From: Mangifera indica
Taxonomy: Eukaryota > Streptophyta > Magnoliopsida > Sapindales > Anacardiaceae
Direction: 5' to 3'
Length of the DNA: 64,000 nucleotides
Assembly: GCF_011075055.1 (NCBI RefSeq)
Contig: NW_025401163.1
Span: 62,001 to 126,000 of the forward strand
Shown here: positions 35,806 to 49,235 of the stretch, one piece after another
Numbering within the stretch: position 1 is the stretch's first letter
Layout: every line of letters starts with the position of its first letter
The notes under the pieces: model-generated
Told to the model about the DNA's origin: nothing
Databases searched by the model: none
The model's input: only the letters and a program-made list of their open reading frames with translations
Program-made: the position numbers and the translations under genes

Positions 35806-36553
35806 AAAGTCCACTTAGATTGGAAAATCAATTCAGTCTGATTTAGTTTGGTTCAAATTTGTTTAGTTTAAATTTGAATCGAGTTTGAATTAGGAGATTC
35901 TTCTTGTTTTGAAATCAAATCGAATTCAAGCTAGAAAGAATTCAATTCAGTTTGGTTCACAAGCTAGGTAGATAACTCGATTCGGTTCAAATTTGATTAA
36001 ATAATTGTTAAATGACATCATTTTGATAATGAATTAGAATTCATACCATGAATTTGAAGTACATATTCGAACCATAGATTAAACTATACATTTGAGTGAA
36101 ACTCCAACGGAATTCAAACTAAATCATTTTTATTCAAACTGAACTCTAATCATCATTAATATTGATTCGATAAATTCATATTAAACTTAAACTAAAGGAT
36201 ATTTAAATTTATTTTGATTCATATCCACCCCTATTTAAGGATAGCATAATCATTCTAATTGAATTCAGTTCAATTGATATCCACCCTTTCTTGGAAACTC
36301 AATTTTTAATACGAAATTGAGTCCACAGGCAAAAAATATCTTCTTATCATTACATTTAGATGATGATATTTTGAGTTCTATTGTAAATACAATTAAACAA
36401 ATTTTAGAAGTAGAACGAGATAAAGGCAGAAGAAAACAAGAAGAAGATATATAGGGAGAAGAACAATCTATAATTAATTGAGAAAAAGACGTGTATACAA
36501 ATGAAAGGAGAGGGTCTTTAGAGTGCATGTTTATATTCTTGGATTCACACATA
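35806..36553. other. Intergenic, no gene seen
   Basis: Contains 'gaattcaattcagtttggttc'-like words recurring in both orientations (35800-36230), related to text at 37740-37960 and 19560-19680. No protein-like frame. Confidence 0.5.
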
Positions 36554-36839
36554 ATTTGTCAACTTGCCTACGTGGCAGAAAATCCACCATATGTAACAAG
36601 ATCAAGTGGTAGGCAGACATTTTTAATGGAATTGAATTCACAAAATATCTTCTTATTCTTGCTACGGGGTTAAGGAGAATCCTCTTTTCCTATTCGTTTT
36701 GTCAACTTGCCTACGTGGCAGAAAATCCACCATATGTAACAAGATCAAGTGGTAGGCATACATTTTTAATGGAATTGAATTCACAAAATATCTTCTTATT
36801 CTTGCTACGGGGTTAAGCAGAATCCCCTTTTCCTATTCG
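36554..36839. repeat. Tandem duplication, 2 x 143 bp
   Basis: 36554-36696 and 36697-36839 are almost identical, beginning near 'tttgtcaacttgcctacg' and ending 'tcctattcg'. Not part of a recognisable element. Confidence 0.93.
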
Positions 36840-38380
36840 TGCTCTCTCCGTTTTCTCCTTTTTTCCGGTCTTCTTTCTGTACCCTTGGTGGCCCTTCTCG
36901 GTACGGATTGCATTATTGCTGGGATAGTTTAATTTAATCCCCATATTTAAAGATTAAAATGACAATTTATCATTTATTATTAATATCCTTTGTTTATTTT
37001 GTAGTATAATAAAAAATTATCATAATAATTTTAATTTTGTTTATAATTTTTAAAATAATAATATTTTTATTTTTAATTAATATTAAAATATTTTTATTAT
37101 TAAAAATAAAAATCACCATAAATAACCTTAAAATTTTATTAATATAAATTAAGTTTATGTTTATTAAAAATTTATAAATATAAATAATTATTATATTTAA
37201 TTAAATATAATAAAATAATATTAAATTATTATTTTACTTAAATATCATTGGTATAATTATTTTAAAATATTTTTAGTTATTTTATAATTAATAATTAAGA
37301 ATAAATTTGTAATAAAATCAATAATCTTTTAATATATAAAATGAAGATGGTAATCGAATTATTTTTTATATTACTTGTTATATTATTATTGGTAATAAAA
37401 TATTATCAAAATTTTTTATTACTGACAAATCAAATAGGTAATGTTGATAATAAAAAATAGATTATTAGAGTAATATTTGATTACTCCAAGAAAACATCCC
37501 TTTAAATAAAATAATATTTTGATATTTTTATTAGATCAAACCAAACGTAATAATTATTTATAACTATCAATTTTTATCATATAAAATAATAATTTGTGTG
37601 ATTTATTTTTGTGATAATATTTGATTTTCGATAATAATACATTTTTCGAACCAAACACACCCTAATGTAATAGATTTTATATAAATTTTATCTTAGAAAT
37701 AGGTAAGAAGCGAAGAAGTGATGAGGGGGGAACAAGTTTAGAGTTGTATTTGAACTGAGCCAATTTGGTCTTAGAAGCTGACTTGATATAGTTTAGTTAA
37801 ACTCGAATTCATATGATTTGAATTCAAGCCAAATTTGAGTTGAAAAATTTGACTTGTTTTCTAAATCAAACCGAACTCAAGTTAGAAAGTGTTTGACTCA
37901 GTTTAATTCAAATTCAGTTAGAATTCATTATTCGAATCAATAGTTTAAATTCATAGTTCAATCCAGCACGGTCAATTTTCTCGGCGCTGACTGTTGACCC
38001 TTCTTTCTCCCTTCAATTCCATGCAAAGTAATGTAATTATTAATAAAACAATCAACCCCCATCTGCCCATCTCACAACGTATTTGAAAAGTAATCTTTTC
38101 TGTTCTTGTCTTTCTCTGTTTCAATTTAATAATTGCTCATCAAGTTTGAAGTTTAGAATTAGAGTTGGTTACATGCATAACAGAAGCCTTCGGAGTTAGC
38201 GGTAATAGCAAAAACAAGTCTTTTTTTTTATGTTGTCTTCAAATTCTTTCTTCTTTCTTTTAATCACTTCACTCTCTTTGTGTTAAAAGTGTCGCTTCTC
38301 TCTCTCATTTGCTTGTCATTTTGCTGTTTGCGTTGAGGACCGAAGGAGGGAGAGGAGATAAATTTTGTTGCAGAAGAAAA
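36840..38380. other. Upstream region of the kinase gene
   Basis: 36920-37680 is very AT-rich and ends in a MITE-like 'ccaaacacaccc' terminus, a truncated relative of 24202-24680. 38040-38380 is probably promoter and 5' leader: pyrimidine-rich, with 'ttcttctttctttt' and 'ctctctctcattt' runs close to the start codon. A TATA box cannot be assigned with confidence. Confidence 0.5.
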
Positions 38381-41300
38381 ATGAGGCTTGGTCTTTTAAC
38401 GACAGAGGTTGTTTCTCTTTTTGTTTTGGGATTTTTGGTTCTCAACAGCTGTGTCAACTTTGGATCTCACGCTCAGCTTTTGCCTGCTGAAGAAGGTAAG
38501 TTCACTGCAACAAACTCAGTTCTTATTATCCGGGAAAACGTGAAGTTTGATTTTGATTTTGTCTCTGTTTGCTTGGTGATGCTTGTGAAAGTACGTTTTT
38601 TTTGTTTGGTTTCCTAGAATTAGCAGATAGAAGAATTTTGTAGTCTTATATCTTCATTTCGTGTATAAATTTTAAGTTTGATCTTGATTTTGATTCGGAG
38701 TAACTGATTTTAGTTTCTGGGTATGCTTTTGTGAGTGTTTTTGTTCTGTCTCTTGCATTTGCTGTGAGAACTCTTCTCCTCAGTTGGAGATAATCTAAAG
38801 AAAGTTATTAAAACGAAAGATTTGTTTAATTATATTCGACCTAGAAATGATCTCTTTTTCTTTCAGTAATCTAATATGATCGATTGTTTGATGTTAAATC
38901 GTTTCTCTTAGTTTCCTGTGATTTGTTTGGTTGGCGAGAAAATATAAGCCTTTAGAAAGTTCTAATTTTCCAGGAAAACACAGTGTGTGAGAAAACAATT
39001 AGAATAGTTTCCTGTACTTTGGTTTCTTAGTATGCTTTTTTTTAATTGATTTTGGTTTCCGGGTATCTTCTTCTTTAATTGTTTTTGTTCTGTTTTTCGA
39101 CGTTTGTTGTCAAAATTGTTCTGTTTGGTTGGCAAGAAACTGAAAAATGAAACCCAAAAAAAAAAAAAAGGTGGAAGCTTTGAGTTTCTTTTCTTTTAAA
39201 TTCCACGGAGGAAAAACTCTCTTTCTACCTCAATAATTCATTTACCAGAATTATTATTGTTCACGGTCAAATCTCTCTCCTATTTGTTTTTTATTTTTTT
39301 TTTCCAATTTTTGGGGGTTTGGTTAGTGAGAAATTTTCGGGATTGGAAAATTTTGCTTTTCTAGGAAAATAATTAGTGCAAGAAACCATTTTGAATATTT
39401 TTGTCTAATATTTTCTCTCCATAAATAGCGTGATAATGAAAGAAAGCAAACTTAGATATTTTGAATATATATAAAAATGCTTTTAGATAAATCCACTAAA
39501 TATTTGTGTGGGCATTATTAGTATGATAATGAAAGAAAGCAAACTTTGATGTCAAAGAGATGAAATATTCAAACAAATCTTGCCTTCTTTGCCCTGATGA
39601 ATATTTTATTCTGTGTGGGTTCACAGTGAGAAACTTGGTAACAGTGTAGATCGGAGACATTAATTTGATTCTGTGATATGCATTAATCATCCAAGAATTT
39701 TCATTTCCCACAATAAAAACAAAACCTATTCTCTGTCTTTCTTGCAAGTTGCAAGTGGGATTGTGATATGTTTCTGTAATGGCAAGAATATGACCTTTAT
39801 CTAATTTCCAAACACAATAAAGCTCTGATTGATAACTAGGGATCTTCCTAACCCATGTGAAATTACTGATTTCTTCTCTGATCATGAAGAAACTTGCCAT
39901 TTTTTGACACAGTTCTTTAGTTGGCAAAAAGTATATACAGTATGTAGTAACCAAATCTAGCAAAAGTTTTATTATAATAACTGAGGCTGGAATTAATGAA
40001 GCTTGACTGAGACACACATTCATTCTTGTTCATTGACATGTGAACATTTATGAAATTAATGTGTTGAAAGAGTACTCACCTTTTGACCATTTGCATTATC
40101 CTTGACATGGTGGAATATGAAACTGATTGCTTTAGCATTTCTGATTAGATTTAGTCTTGATTCAATTTTGTTCTAGTGCTCATGAATGAGTTTTTTCTCT
40201 GTGACAGTGAGTGCTCTCGAAGCAATACTCTCGAAACTGCAGCTCAAAAATAAAAGTGTATCCTCAACTTCCTGCAGTGACAGTGCATGGACTAACTATG
40301 ATTCTTCAACTAAAAGCAATATCACCTGTGATTGTTATCAGAACAATACTGTTTGTCATGTCACTATTTTGTATGACCTTCTTCCCTTTAACAACTGTCT
40401 GTATATGCACAATTTATGTTATAGTGTTTACTTAGCTTGTCGTTACAGTTAGTTCTGATTTTACTTAAAACAGAGACTGATATTATAATTTTAAAGTGAA
40501 TTTTAGCAGCCCAGTTAGTACTTTGTAACATCCATTTTTTTGACGGCAGATATTGAGTTTTTTTTGACTAATTTCTTATTAATTAGAAGTGTTGCGGCCT
40601 ATCTTAGGAATTCTAATGCTTTTGATTTTCACTGTCAAGTTCTGGGCTTTTTCTGTTTGCTACTTTCTACTTATATCTTTCCTTGTTATTTTTGTTGTGA
40701 TAGCTATATGAAGAGTCAAAATTTAGCTGGAGTTTTTCCTGAAGAATTTGCTAATCTTACTTTTTTGAGAGAAATGTAAGTGGGTGTTCCTTTTTTCTGC
40801 ATTACGATATCTTTGTGCAATATCGGCACATTTTATCAAATGGTTCTCTAAAATTTAGGGCTAAGTGAAGTTGGTTTTGTCAAAACAGCGATCTTACCCG
40901 CAACTATATTAATGGAACAATCCCTGCAAGACTGGCTCAGCTCCAAAATCTTACCATTCTGTAAGTTGCTCCAAACTTTTACCACTCTAAATGAGTTCCC
41001 TTCTGCATTTGTTTATCTGGTTTCCGAAATTCCTTACATTTTCTCACTGTGACTTTGAGTGCTTTTTCCAATTCATTATTTATTTAGTTATTGATGATTT
41101 AGATAACTTGTTGGTAGGTTTATAACTTTATGTACATTGCAGGTCCCTTTTGGGAAATCGTATTGGCGGTTCACTTCCACAGGAAATTGGTGACTTTCCT
41201 TCACTTGAGGTGTTGTAAGTTATTCATCAGACTCCATGCTTAAATGTAGTAAGAGCTACTTAAAACATCAATGTCAACTGTGTTTCAATTTCAGGGTCTT

Positions 41301-44300
41301 GGAAGCTAATGAATTTGAGGGACCTCTTCCTGAAACCCTTGGAAATGTGAAGACCTTAAGGAGACTGTAAGACTTCTGTCCTTATCTTCCAATTTATTCC
41401 TTTTCTGAAGAATCAGGCAACTGCTGTTGGTGCTTCAGTTCAATTTTTAACCCACTGTGTACTTCTACAGTCTTCTTTCTTCAAACAATTTTACGGGATC
41501 AATACCAAAATCACTGGGCAACCTGACAAACTTACAAGATTTGTAAGTAATTTAGTGTGACATAAACATATGAAATTTTAGTGTTTAGAATTTCCTGATG
41601 AAAAAGCTTGATGCACTTTTGCAGTCGGGTAGATGGAACCAATCTGACAGGAAGGATACCTGATTTCATCGGAAATTGGAGTAATATGACCCGACTGTAA
41701 GTTTTTTACTTCAATAATTTTTCTTCTTTAAGAAACCGAATTTCTATTGTTTAGAACTTAATAGTTTTCTGAGTCAATTTAAATCTACTGCAGTGATATG
41801 CAGGGAAGCTCCTTGGAGGGACCTATTCCTTCCACTATATCACAGTTGACAAGTTTAGAAGAACTGTAAGCACTTGGTCCCGTGTAACGGTGACTACAAT
41901 ATTCAGTTTAGCAATCTTATTCGTCGTTATAAATAGAGAGTACTTTAATAATAGAATTGTTGATAATTTCTGGTGCTTGTCTTCATTTTCAGAAGGATTT
42001 CTGATCTGAAAGGATCAGGTTCGCCTATCCCAGATTTGCAGAAAATGACAAATATGGATAGATTGTGAGTTGACATTGACTTAATTTACTGCAATACAAC
42101 ATTCAATTTGGCTCATCTTTTATCGCATTAACTTATCAATGGGTCAACTCTATTTCTGTGACCTAGGGTACTGAGAAATTGCTTGCTTAATGGTACAATC
42201 CCAAAATATCTTGGGAGTATGTCAAAGTTAAAACGTCTGTAAGTTGCTAATCTTTTCTGTGCTGATAGATCAATATATGTTAGAAACTGCACCTTTTTAT
42301 TTGGATAGGAAACAGTATATAAGAAAATGCTCTTCGGTTGATAGATTTGTTCGAAGACACTGTACCTTATTTATAATTGCATGGTCCACCTTTTTATTAT
42401 TGTAGAGACTTGAGCTCCAACCAGTTGACTGGTCAAATTCCCGAATCACTTCATAATTTGGATGCCCTAGATTCCGTGTAAGTCAATTAGAATATTTAGT
42501 GATTCCTTGTCTATAAGCACTTCAACATGTAGTACTTTTGCTAATTTATCAGTGGTCTGCATACTTTGTTTTTTCATAGTTTCCTCGGCAACAACTCATT
42601 AACTGGAGCAGTTCACAATTCGATACTAACTGACAACAAGAAGTGGTAAGTTTGCCATATTTATCTTGCTGACACAAGACTTCAGGATGTCAATTATGAT
42701 GGCTCATTCATTTTGAGAAATTTTTTTTATCGATTTTGCGGCATTGCAGGGATTTATCTTATAACAATTTTTCAGAGCTATTTACAGCTAGTTGTAAGCA
42801 GAGCACAGTGTAAGAGACTTTTCTATATCAGTTACTTTTATCATTTGTCCATGTCTGTACAGATCTTCTTATGTTTAGTTATTACTATTAATTCTGTATT
42901 ATATCTTCTGTTGTATCTAAATCTTTCCTCTATCACTTCACAGGAATGTAATCTCTACTCTTCCATCCTCTGTGAGCAACTCGTAAGTTTTTTCTTTGTC
43001 TTTTGCTTTTTTATGTTATCAGTAAGGTTGTAACTTTCTTTCTTGTGTATATATAAAAACTAAAACATTAATGATTAACTCAATAAATTTTCAAATCATA
43101 GAAGTTCTTGGTGCTTCATGAAGGACCTTCCCTGCCCCGGAAAAGCCACACGTAAGTATACACTTGTCAGTTTTATTTTTTCACCCAATTGCAATACCCA
43201 CCTGATTTAAACTTAGCTATACTCACAGCAGAAGAATTTGTTCCTGCAGACTATTCCTTGTTTATTAATTGTGGAGGACGTTCATTGGATTCTGGGGGCA
43301 ATACCTATGAAGATGACTCAAACACAGAAGGTCAATCAGTCTTTTCTTCGGTGGAAACACGGTGGGCTTATAGCAGCACTGGGATTTTTACAGGCGATGA
43401 AAATCGTGGTTACTTGGAATCGAACCTGAGTGGTCTGAATGTGAGTGGTGAAGACATCTACAAAACTGCTCGCCTATCACCGCAATCACTCAGGTATTTC
43501 GGCCTGTGCATGCGACAAGGCAGTTACAATGTGAAACTCCACTTCGCTGAAATTATGTTTACGAATGATCACACGTTCAGTAGTCTTGGAAAGCGAATAT
43601 TTGATGTTTCTATCCAGGTAAACGAAAAACGAGTACTCAATGTTTTATACTTAAAGATTTCTTCAGCTTTTCAGAAGAAGAAGAATGTTAAAATTTTGGT
43701 TAATCTTGCAAAGTTCTAATGATCTCAATTTGGCACAGGGAGAGGTGGTTTTAAGTGACTTTAACATTATGGAGGAAGCTGGAGTTGCCGGTAAAGGCAT
43801 CACGAAAGAATTTAATAATGTCACTGTAACTGGTAGCACTTTGGAGATCCACTTATACTGGACAGGGAAAGGAACTGCTGCCCTTCCTCAGAGAGCTGTT
43901 TATGGGCCACTTATTTCCGGAATTACAGTGACACCAAGTAATGGTTTCTCCTATAGAAGGATTTTCCCTATTTTTTCCTGCCAACTTGTCCTATGACTTC
44001 TTTATAATTTCTACTTTTAGACTTCAAAGTTGACACCGGGGGTTTATCAGTTGGAGCCATTGTTGGCATCGTACTTGCTTCCTGCGTAGTTCTCGTACTG
44101 GTGGTGTTGGTCATTCTATGGAGGCTGGGTTACTTGTGGGCCAAAGGCCCTGAAGACAAAGGTAATGTTTATAATTCAAAACTATGTTTGCAGTAGTTAA
44201 AATATCTTTGCTTCATTCTGACATTAATATGCCCACAATAATTTCCTTTCAGTGATGGTTGGCTAAAGCTTCTCTTTTTCAGTGATGGTTGGCTAAAGTT

Positions 44301-45774
44301 TTAATTTCCTTTCTTGTTGCAGAACTCCGTGGTCTTGATCTTCAAACTGGTATTTTCACTCTAAGGCAAATTAAATCTGCTACCAATAATTTTGATCCTG
44401 CTAATAAGATTGGTGAAGGAGGATTTGGGCCTGTTTACAAGGTAAAAATGGTTGTCATAACTTGGGAGTTTCGAAAGACTGGCAATTGCCAAAGAATTAC
44501 CATGTTTACATGTCTCTGAAACTTCCAGGGAACATTGGCCGATGGTGCTGTAATTGCTGTGAAGCAGCTATCCTCCAAATCAAAGCAAGGAAATCGTGAA
44601 TTTGTGAACGAGATAGGCATGATATCTGCTCTGCAGCACCCAAATCTTGTGAAGCTTTACGGCTGTTGTATCGAAGGAAAAGAGTTGTTGCTAATATACG
44701 AGTACATGGAAAATAATAGTCTTGCTCGTGCACTTTTTGGTAATCAGATCATCAACATTACATATACTTCTTAATTAACTTCTATCAATTGTGGCTGAAC
44801 ACTTTTATATTTTCTCCTATTCTAGGTAAACCAGAACAACTGCTCAACCTGAACTGGGAAACAAGAATGAACATATGCATAGGTATTGCTAAGGGATTAG
44901 CATATCTGCATGAGGAATCGAGGTTGAAAATTGTTCACAGAGACATAAAGGCTACCAATGTGTTGCTTGATAGGAATCTAAATGCGAAGATATCAGACTT
45001 CGGTTTAGCTAAGCTTGACGAAGAAGAGAACACCCATATTAGTACTCGTATAGCTGGAACAATGTAGGTCTTTTTTTCCTTTTGAATGGAGTATCAATAA
45101 AATTTTTTCATCTAGCTTCAATATCTTTTTCTTGTCTAGAGGATACATGGCACCTGAATATGCAATGAGGGGCTATTTAACCGATAAAGCAGATGTTTAC
45201 AGCTTCGGAGTTGTTGCTTTGGAGATTGTCAGTGGCAAGAGCAACACTAATTACAGGCCAAAGGAGGAGTTTGTTTACCTTCTTGATTGGGTAATTGACA
45301 TTAACAACATTCATCACTCTATACAATTTAATGAAGTTACATTGCAGTTCTTGCTTTGACATTTTTTCTATTCTTTTCTTATTGCAGGCATTGGTCTTGC
45401 AAGAGCAAGGAAACCTTCTTGAACTTGTGGATCCATCTCTTGGTACAAAATTCTCCAAAAAAGAGGCAATGACCATGCTTAACATTGCTCTTTTATGCAC
45501 CAATCCATCTCCCACTCTCAGGCCATCCATGTCTTCTGTTGTTAGCATGCTTGAAGGCAAAAGTGCAGTCGAGGCACCTATCATTAAGCGCAACACTGAC
45601 AACAATGATGCAAGGTTCAAAGCATTAGAGATAATATCACAGGACAGCCAGAACCACTTCACAACCTTCTCTCATGGTAGTCATGAAGGACCATGGTCAG
45701 GTTCCTCGACTTCTCTCCAAACCAAAGACGTGTCTATAGAGGAGGATTCTTCATCAAGAAGGCTTCTTCAGTAA
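38381..45774 (+). CDS. Malectin-LRR receptor-like Ser/Thr kinase, LRR-VIII type (complete, 24 exons)
   Basis: Coding exons: 38381-38495, 40208-40370, ten of exactly 72 bp (40704, 40889, 41143, 41295, 41471, 41625, 41794, 41993, 42167, 42406), 42580-42645, 42750-42809, 42944-42982, 43102-43151, 43250-43617, 43739-43937, 44021-44161, 44323-44441, 44529-44739, 44826-45063, 45140-45290, 45388-45774. Together 3027 bp, in frame: 1008 residues. Order: signal peptide ([20 protein letters not shown]), LRR N-cap, LRRs one per 72-bp exon, malectin domain (YSLFINCGG), membrane helix ([19 protein letters not shown]), then kinase with [32 protein letters not shown] and GYMAPEY. RD type, so catalytically plausible. 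It is a plasma-membrane receptor of the family of Arabidopsis At1g53430/At1g53440; ligand unknown. Intron 1 is 1.7 kb. The start is the Met beginning the signal peptide; an upstream in-frame Met at 38309 would precede it with a basic stretch. Confidence 0.95.
44252..44298 (+). repeat. Short direct repeat in a kinase intron
   Basis: 'cagtgatggttggctaaag' occurs twice, 29 bp apart, just before the acceptor of the juxtamembrane exon at 44323. Both copies contain a usable AG, so they may offer alternative acceptors. Confidence 0.7.
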
Positions 45775-47653
45775 TCTTTAATAGTCAGTGGAAATTTGAG
45801 AAATGATGCTTCGAAAAATTTTTATTTAGAACTGTAAAGAAGGGTGAGTTGGATTGTGTTAGGAGCCAACTCTTATTTAACAAAAACAAAACATAAAATA
45901 CACAATAAAATAAAACTATTTTATTAATCAAAAGATTGAAAGGATAAATTGAACAATTTGGGGAGTTAGGTGTGTCTCATTCTAGATAGTTTGAGGAGTT
46001 TGGGATATCTCATTCTTCGACTATTCGAGGCGTCGAAAACCTCCATGAATCAGTTAAGGTTGGTTGTTCAAATTACAAAACCTAAAATATGTTTTCCCCC
46101 TTCCTTTTTGAAACTTGATGTTGTTTTTATAATAAAGGCTACTGTTGGATTGATGATAAGTGTCATAATTCTAATATTTTCCTCCCTTTCAAAACTATCT
46201 TATTCTCAAGGTGAATATATATGCACACACACACATTCAAAATTTTCTTTTCTTTCCTTTTTTTTGTCACTTTTTTCTTTTTGGGCAAAGGAGTATTTCT
46301 CATCTAAGTTTTAGTTCAATCTCAAAATCACATCTATGATAGTTGAAAAACTCAAACTCTTATTTATGACTAAACTATTGTTAAATTTTTTGTTAGCAAT
46401 AACAGTAAAATCATTATTTTACTATTAACATTAAAAAGATATAAAATTTATTAAATTTTCTCCTGTAAGTTTTAAAAACTAATAATTTCGTTTCGTTTAA
46501 AGTTTTCAAAACATTTTTCCCCCAAACCTAGGGGGTTCCATATTTTTTAAATTGCAGCTACCTCTTAGAACTTTTAAAAACAATAGTTTCTCCCTATTCT
46601 TGAACTTCACTTTTCAGTGTTCTCTTTCACCTGAGCCAACGGTAAACACTGGTGTGATAAAGAGATCTTCATTTCTTCATCCACGGTATGAAGAAAAAAT
46701 GTTTTTTCGTCTCATAGTGGTACAACGAAGAGATCTTCATCTCTTTGTCCATAGAGCAATGAAGAGATGTCTCTTCATCTCACAATGGTGCAATGAAAAT
46801 ATGTCTCTTCATCTCACAATGGTGTAACGAAGAGATCTCCATCTCTTCGTTGCACCACCTTTTTTCGTTGGCACCGGAGAAAAAGGAAATTAAAGAGGAC
46901 ACCAAAAAAGATGTCAAAAGCTAAAGTTGAACCATTCCATTCTAAACAATTTAATGAGTCTGAGATATCCCATTTTACGGTCATTCGAAGCATCAGAGAC
47001 CTCTTTGAATTAATCAAGATTGGTTGTTTAAATTATAAACCCTTAAAAATATTTCTTCCCCCTTTCTCTTTGAAACTTAATATCCTTTTTATGATAAAGA
47101 TTGTCGTTAGATTGCGCACGAGTGTTTCAATCCTAACGAATTGCATATATGTAGCTCATACTATGAGGTTTATTGCTTTTTTTGGCAGAGTCTTCAAGAA
47201 AAGATTGTCAGAAAAGTTTACTAATCAAAATTTGTAATAGAAGAAGCCTTATTGATCTTTTTATTATCTATCATTGGCATGTCCTTCATATCATCATAAA
47301 TAAATTTTATCATTTACGATTTCAAATTTATTTATTTTCTATATATTACAAGTAATAAGAATTTATAATTCAAATTGATGTGTCTATTGGCTCTCAATGA
47401 AAGGTAGGTAAACTCCTAAAGGAAGGTTGAATAGGTTATGTAAGATAATTAAATAATAAACGTTACATAATAAATTTAGAGAGTGACGGGAAGAAAGATA
47501 GCTTAATCAATTTAGAGTAGTTTAGAGTTTTTTTTCTCAAGTTTTTTACATCAATTTCTTCCTTGAATTGTTATGGGAAAAGATTTATGAAAAGGTAAAA
47601 TTGCCCAATGGTCAAATTTTCTTTATCATTGAGGCTTGGAAGAGGTGTTCTTG
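45775..47653. other. 3' flank of kinase copy B, no gene
   Basis: Aligns with 918-2778 throughout, including the minisatellite at about 46650-46860. Short frames (45970-46314, 46911-47237) are also partly open in block A but differ in length and composition; no protein family recognised. Confidence 0.6.
46650..46860. repeat. Minisatellite-like tandem repeat (block B)
   Basis: Same 40-48 bp units as at 1775-1990 ('cttcatctcacaatggtg'). Confidence 0.75.
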
Positions 47654-48552
47654 TATAACATTCCTCCCAAAAAGTACTACCCACTGAAGGAGAAATGTTA
47701 TGAATTAATGTCCAAAGTGTCTATTTTTTTTTTAAATATTTTAAATGAACGCATTACTAAAAGTGTTTAGAAATTATTTTAAGAAAACTGAAAATCTAGA
47801 AGCAAACATAAAATGTATATATCTCATATGAAAACTCATCTGAAACATCTAAGATCAAGGAGTAATCATATACATACCCCTAGATACAATTATACAACTA
47901 TCTGAATAAGGCCAAAAATCAACAATATCATATGTATGTAACAAAAACCATAGGAAACCAGCTCCAGCCTAGGTCTATCTTCACTGACCTGACTATGCCT
48001 CGTAGCTACCTCGATCACCCGTACTTGCAATCATGAAAGAAAAGGAAGTGAGAGATAAGAACACTCAGTAAGGGGAAAGAATTAAGTAAATTATCTCATT
48101 TTCTGTTCTAACTCACTTTCGGGACTCAACCCCATATCATAACCTCCATAAGAAATCGAAGGGACAATCTAATTCATTCTTTATTATTTGGGTTATACTT
48201 TGTCCCATCTGGTGTCTATTTGATACTTTCTGAAAGCTGACTATAGGGATTTGACACTTTTCTAAGCTCGAGCTCTCTTTTTTTCTCTCACTACCCCATT
48301 TTTGAATCTGAATTATGTTCTACTATAAGTATGTTCTACTGCAAGCGGAACCTACTATGGGTCTATATCCTACTACAGATGTGTTCTACTCCAGACATGC
48401 CCTATTGCGGGTAGTGTAGTGTAAAGTATCCCCTCATAGTTCATAGCATGCATGCGTGCATTATATATTACTAATTTTGCTTCCATCTAAAATTATTCAT
48501 AACTTACCAGACTATACTCTTAGGATGACCCTTGAATGTTGAGCCCCAAATT

Positions 48553-48648
48553 CTTTTTGTTGCTTTTCTTTCTTTTCTTCTTCTTTTCTTTTTCTCTCCT
48601 TTCTTTCTTTCTTCCTTTCCTTTTTCTCCTCCTTTTCTTTCTTTCCAA
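48553..48648 (+). repeat. Pyrimidine-rich (TTTC)n-like tract
   Basis: About 95 bases almost purely T and C on the + strand, inside the solo LTR. The purine strand produces a Lys/Glu-rich frame that is an artefact. Confidence 0.9.
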
Positions 48649-48663
48649 AAACTGGAAAATACT

Positions 48664-49235
48664 GTTTGCAAGACTGTTCATGCGGTAGGACAACCTTCTT
48701 TTTCATACAATTTAACAGTCCCAACGGTCTATACTTCATACAAGCTATATATCGTTGAAAAGAGGATTCAAAGAGCTTTCCAAAAAGCTATAATAGCACT
48801 CATAATTCATTAGATAAGGCAGTCAAAATGTGAGATGAAATTAGTGGCAAAAACTTGTCTTCACTATTTATTTGGTAAAGTAGTTCTTTTGGTTCATACA
48901 ATATTTAACAGTCCAAACGATCTCTAATTCATACAAGTTATATATCATTGGAAAGAGGATTCAAAGAGCGTTTCAACAAGCTATAACAGAACTCATGATT
49001 CATCAGATAAGACAGCCAAAACGTGGAATGAATTTAGTGGCAAAAAACTGTCTTCACTGTTTATTTGGTAAGACAGTTTGTCTTGTTCATGCAGTTTAAC
49101 AGTCCAAACGGTCTCTAATTTATACAGGTTATATGTCATTGAAAAGAGGATTCAAATAGATTTCTAACAAGCTATAATAGCACTCATGATTCATCAGATA
49201 AGACAGCCAAAACATGGGACGAATTCAGTGGCAAA
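48664..49235 (-). repeat. Three tandem repeats of about 192 bp in the LTR
   Basis: The word 'tttaacagtc' recurs at 48711, 48904 and 49095, each followed by 'attgaaaagaggattcaaa' or close variants and 'gataagacagccaaaa'. Such arrays are typical of LTR enhancer regions. Confidence 0.9.

Noticed and set aside
39496..40023. 175-codon minus-strand frame inside intron 1 of the kinase gene
   Set aside because: No recognisable domain; composition matches surrounding intron, and a frame this long is possible by chance in a 64-kb window. A small direct repeat ('gataatgaaagaaagcaaactt' near 39431 and 39524) crosses its end. Not listed as a gene.
45177..45662. 161-codon minus-strand frame over the kinase exons (and 479-805 in copy A)
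   Set aside because: Shadow of the kinase coding exons on the opposite strand; it spans an intron and has no family similarity.
48512..48739. Lys/Glu-rich 75-codon frame
   Set aside because: Pure product of a purine/pyrimidine simple repeat.
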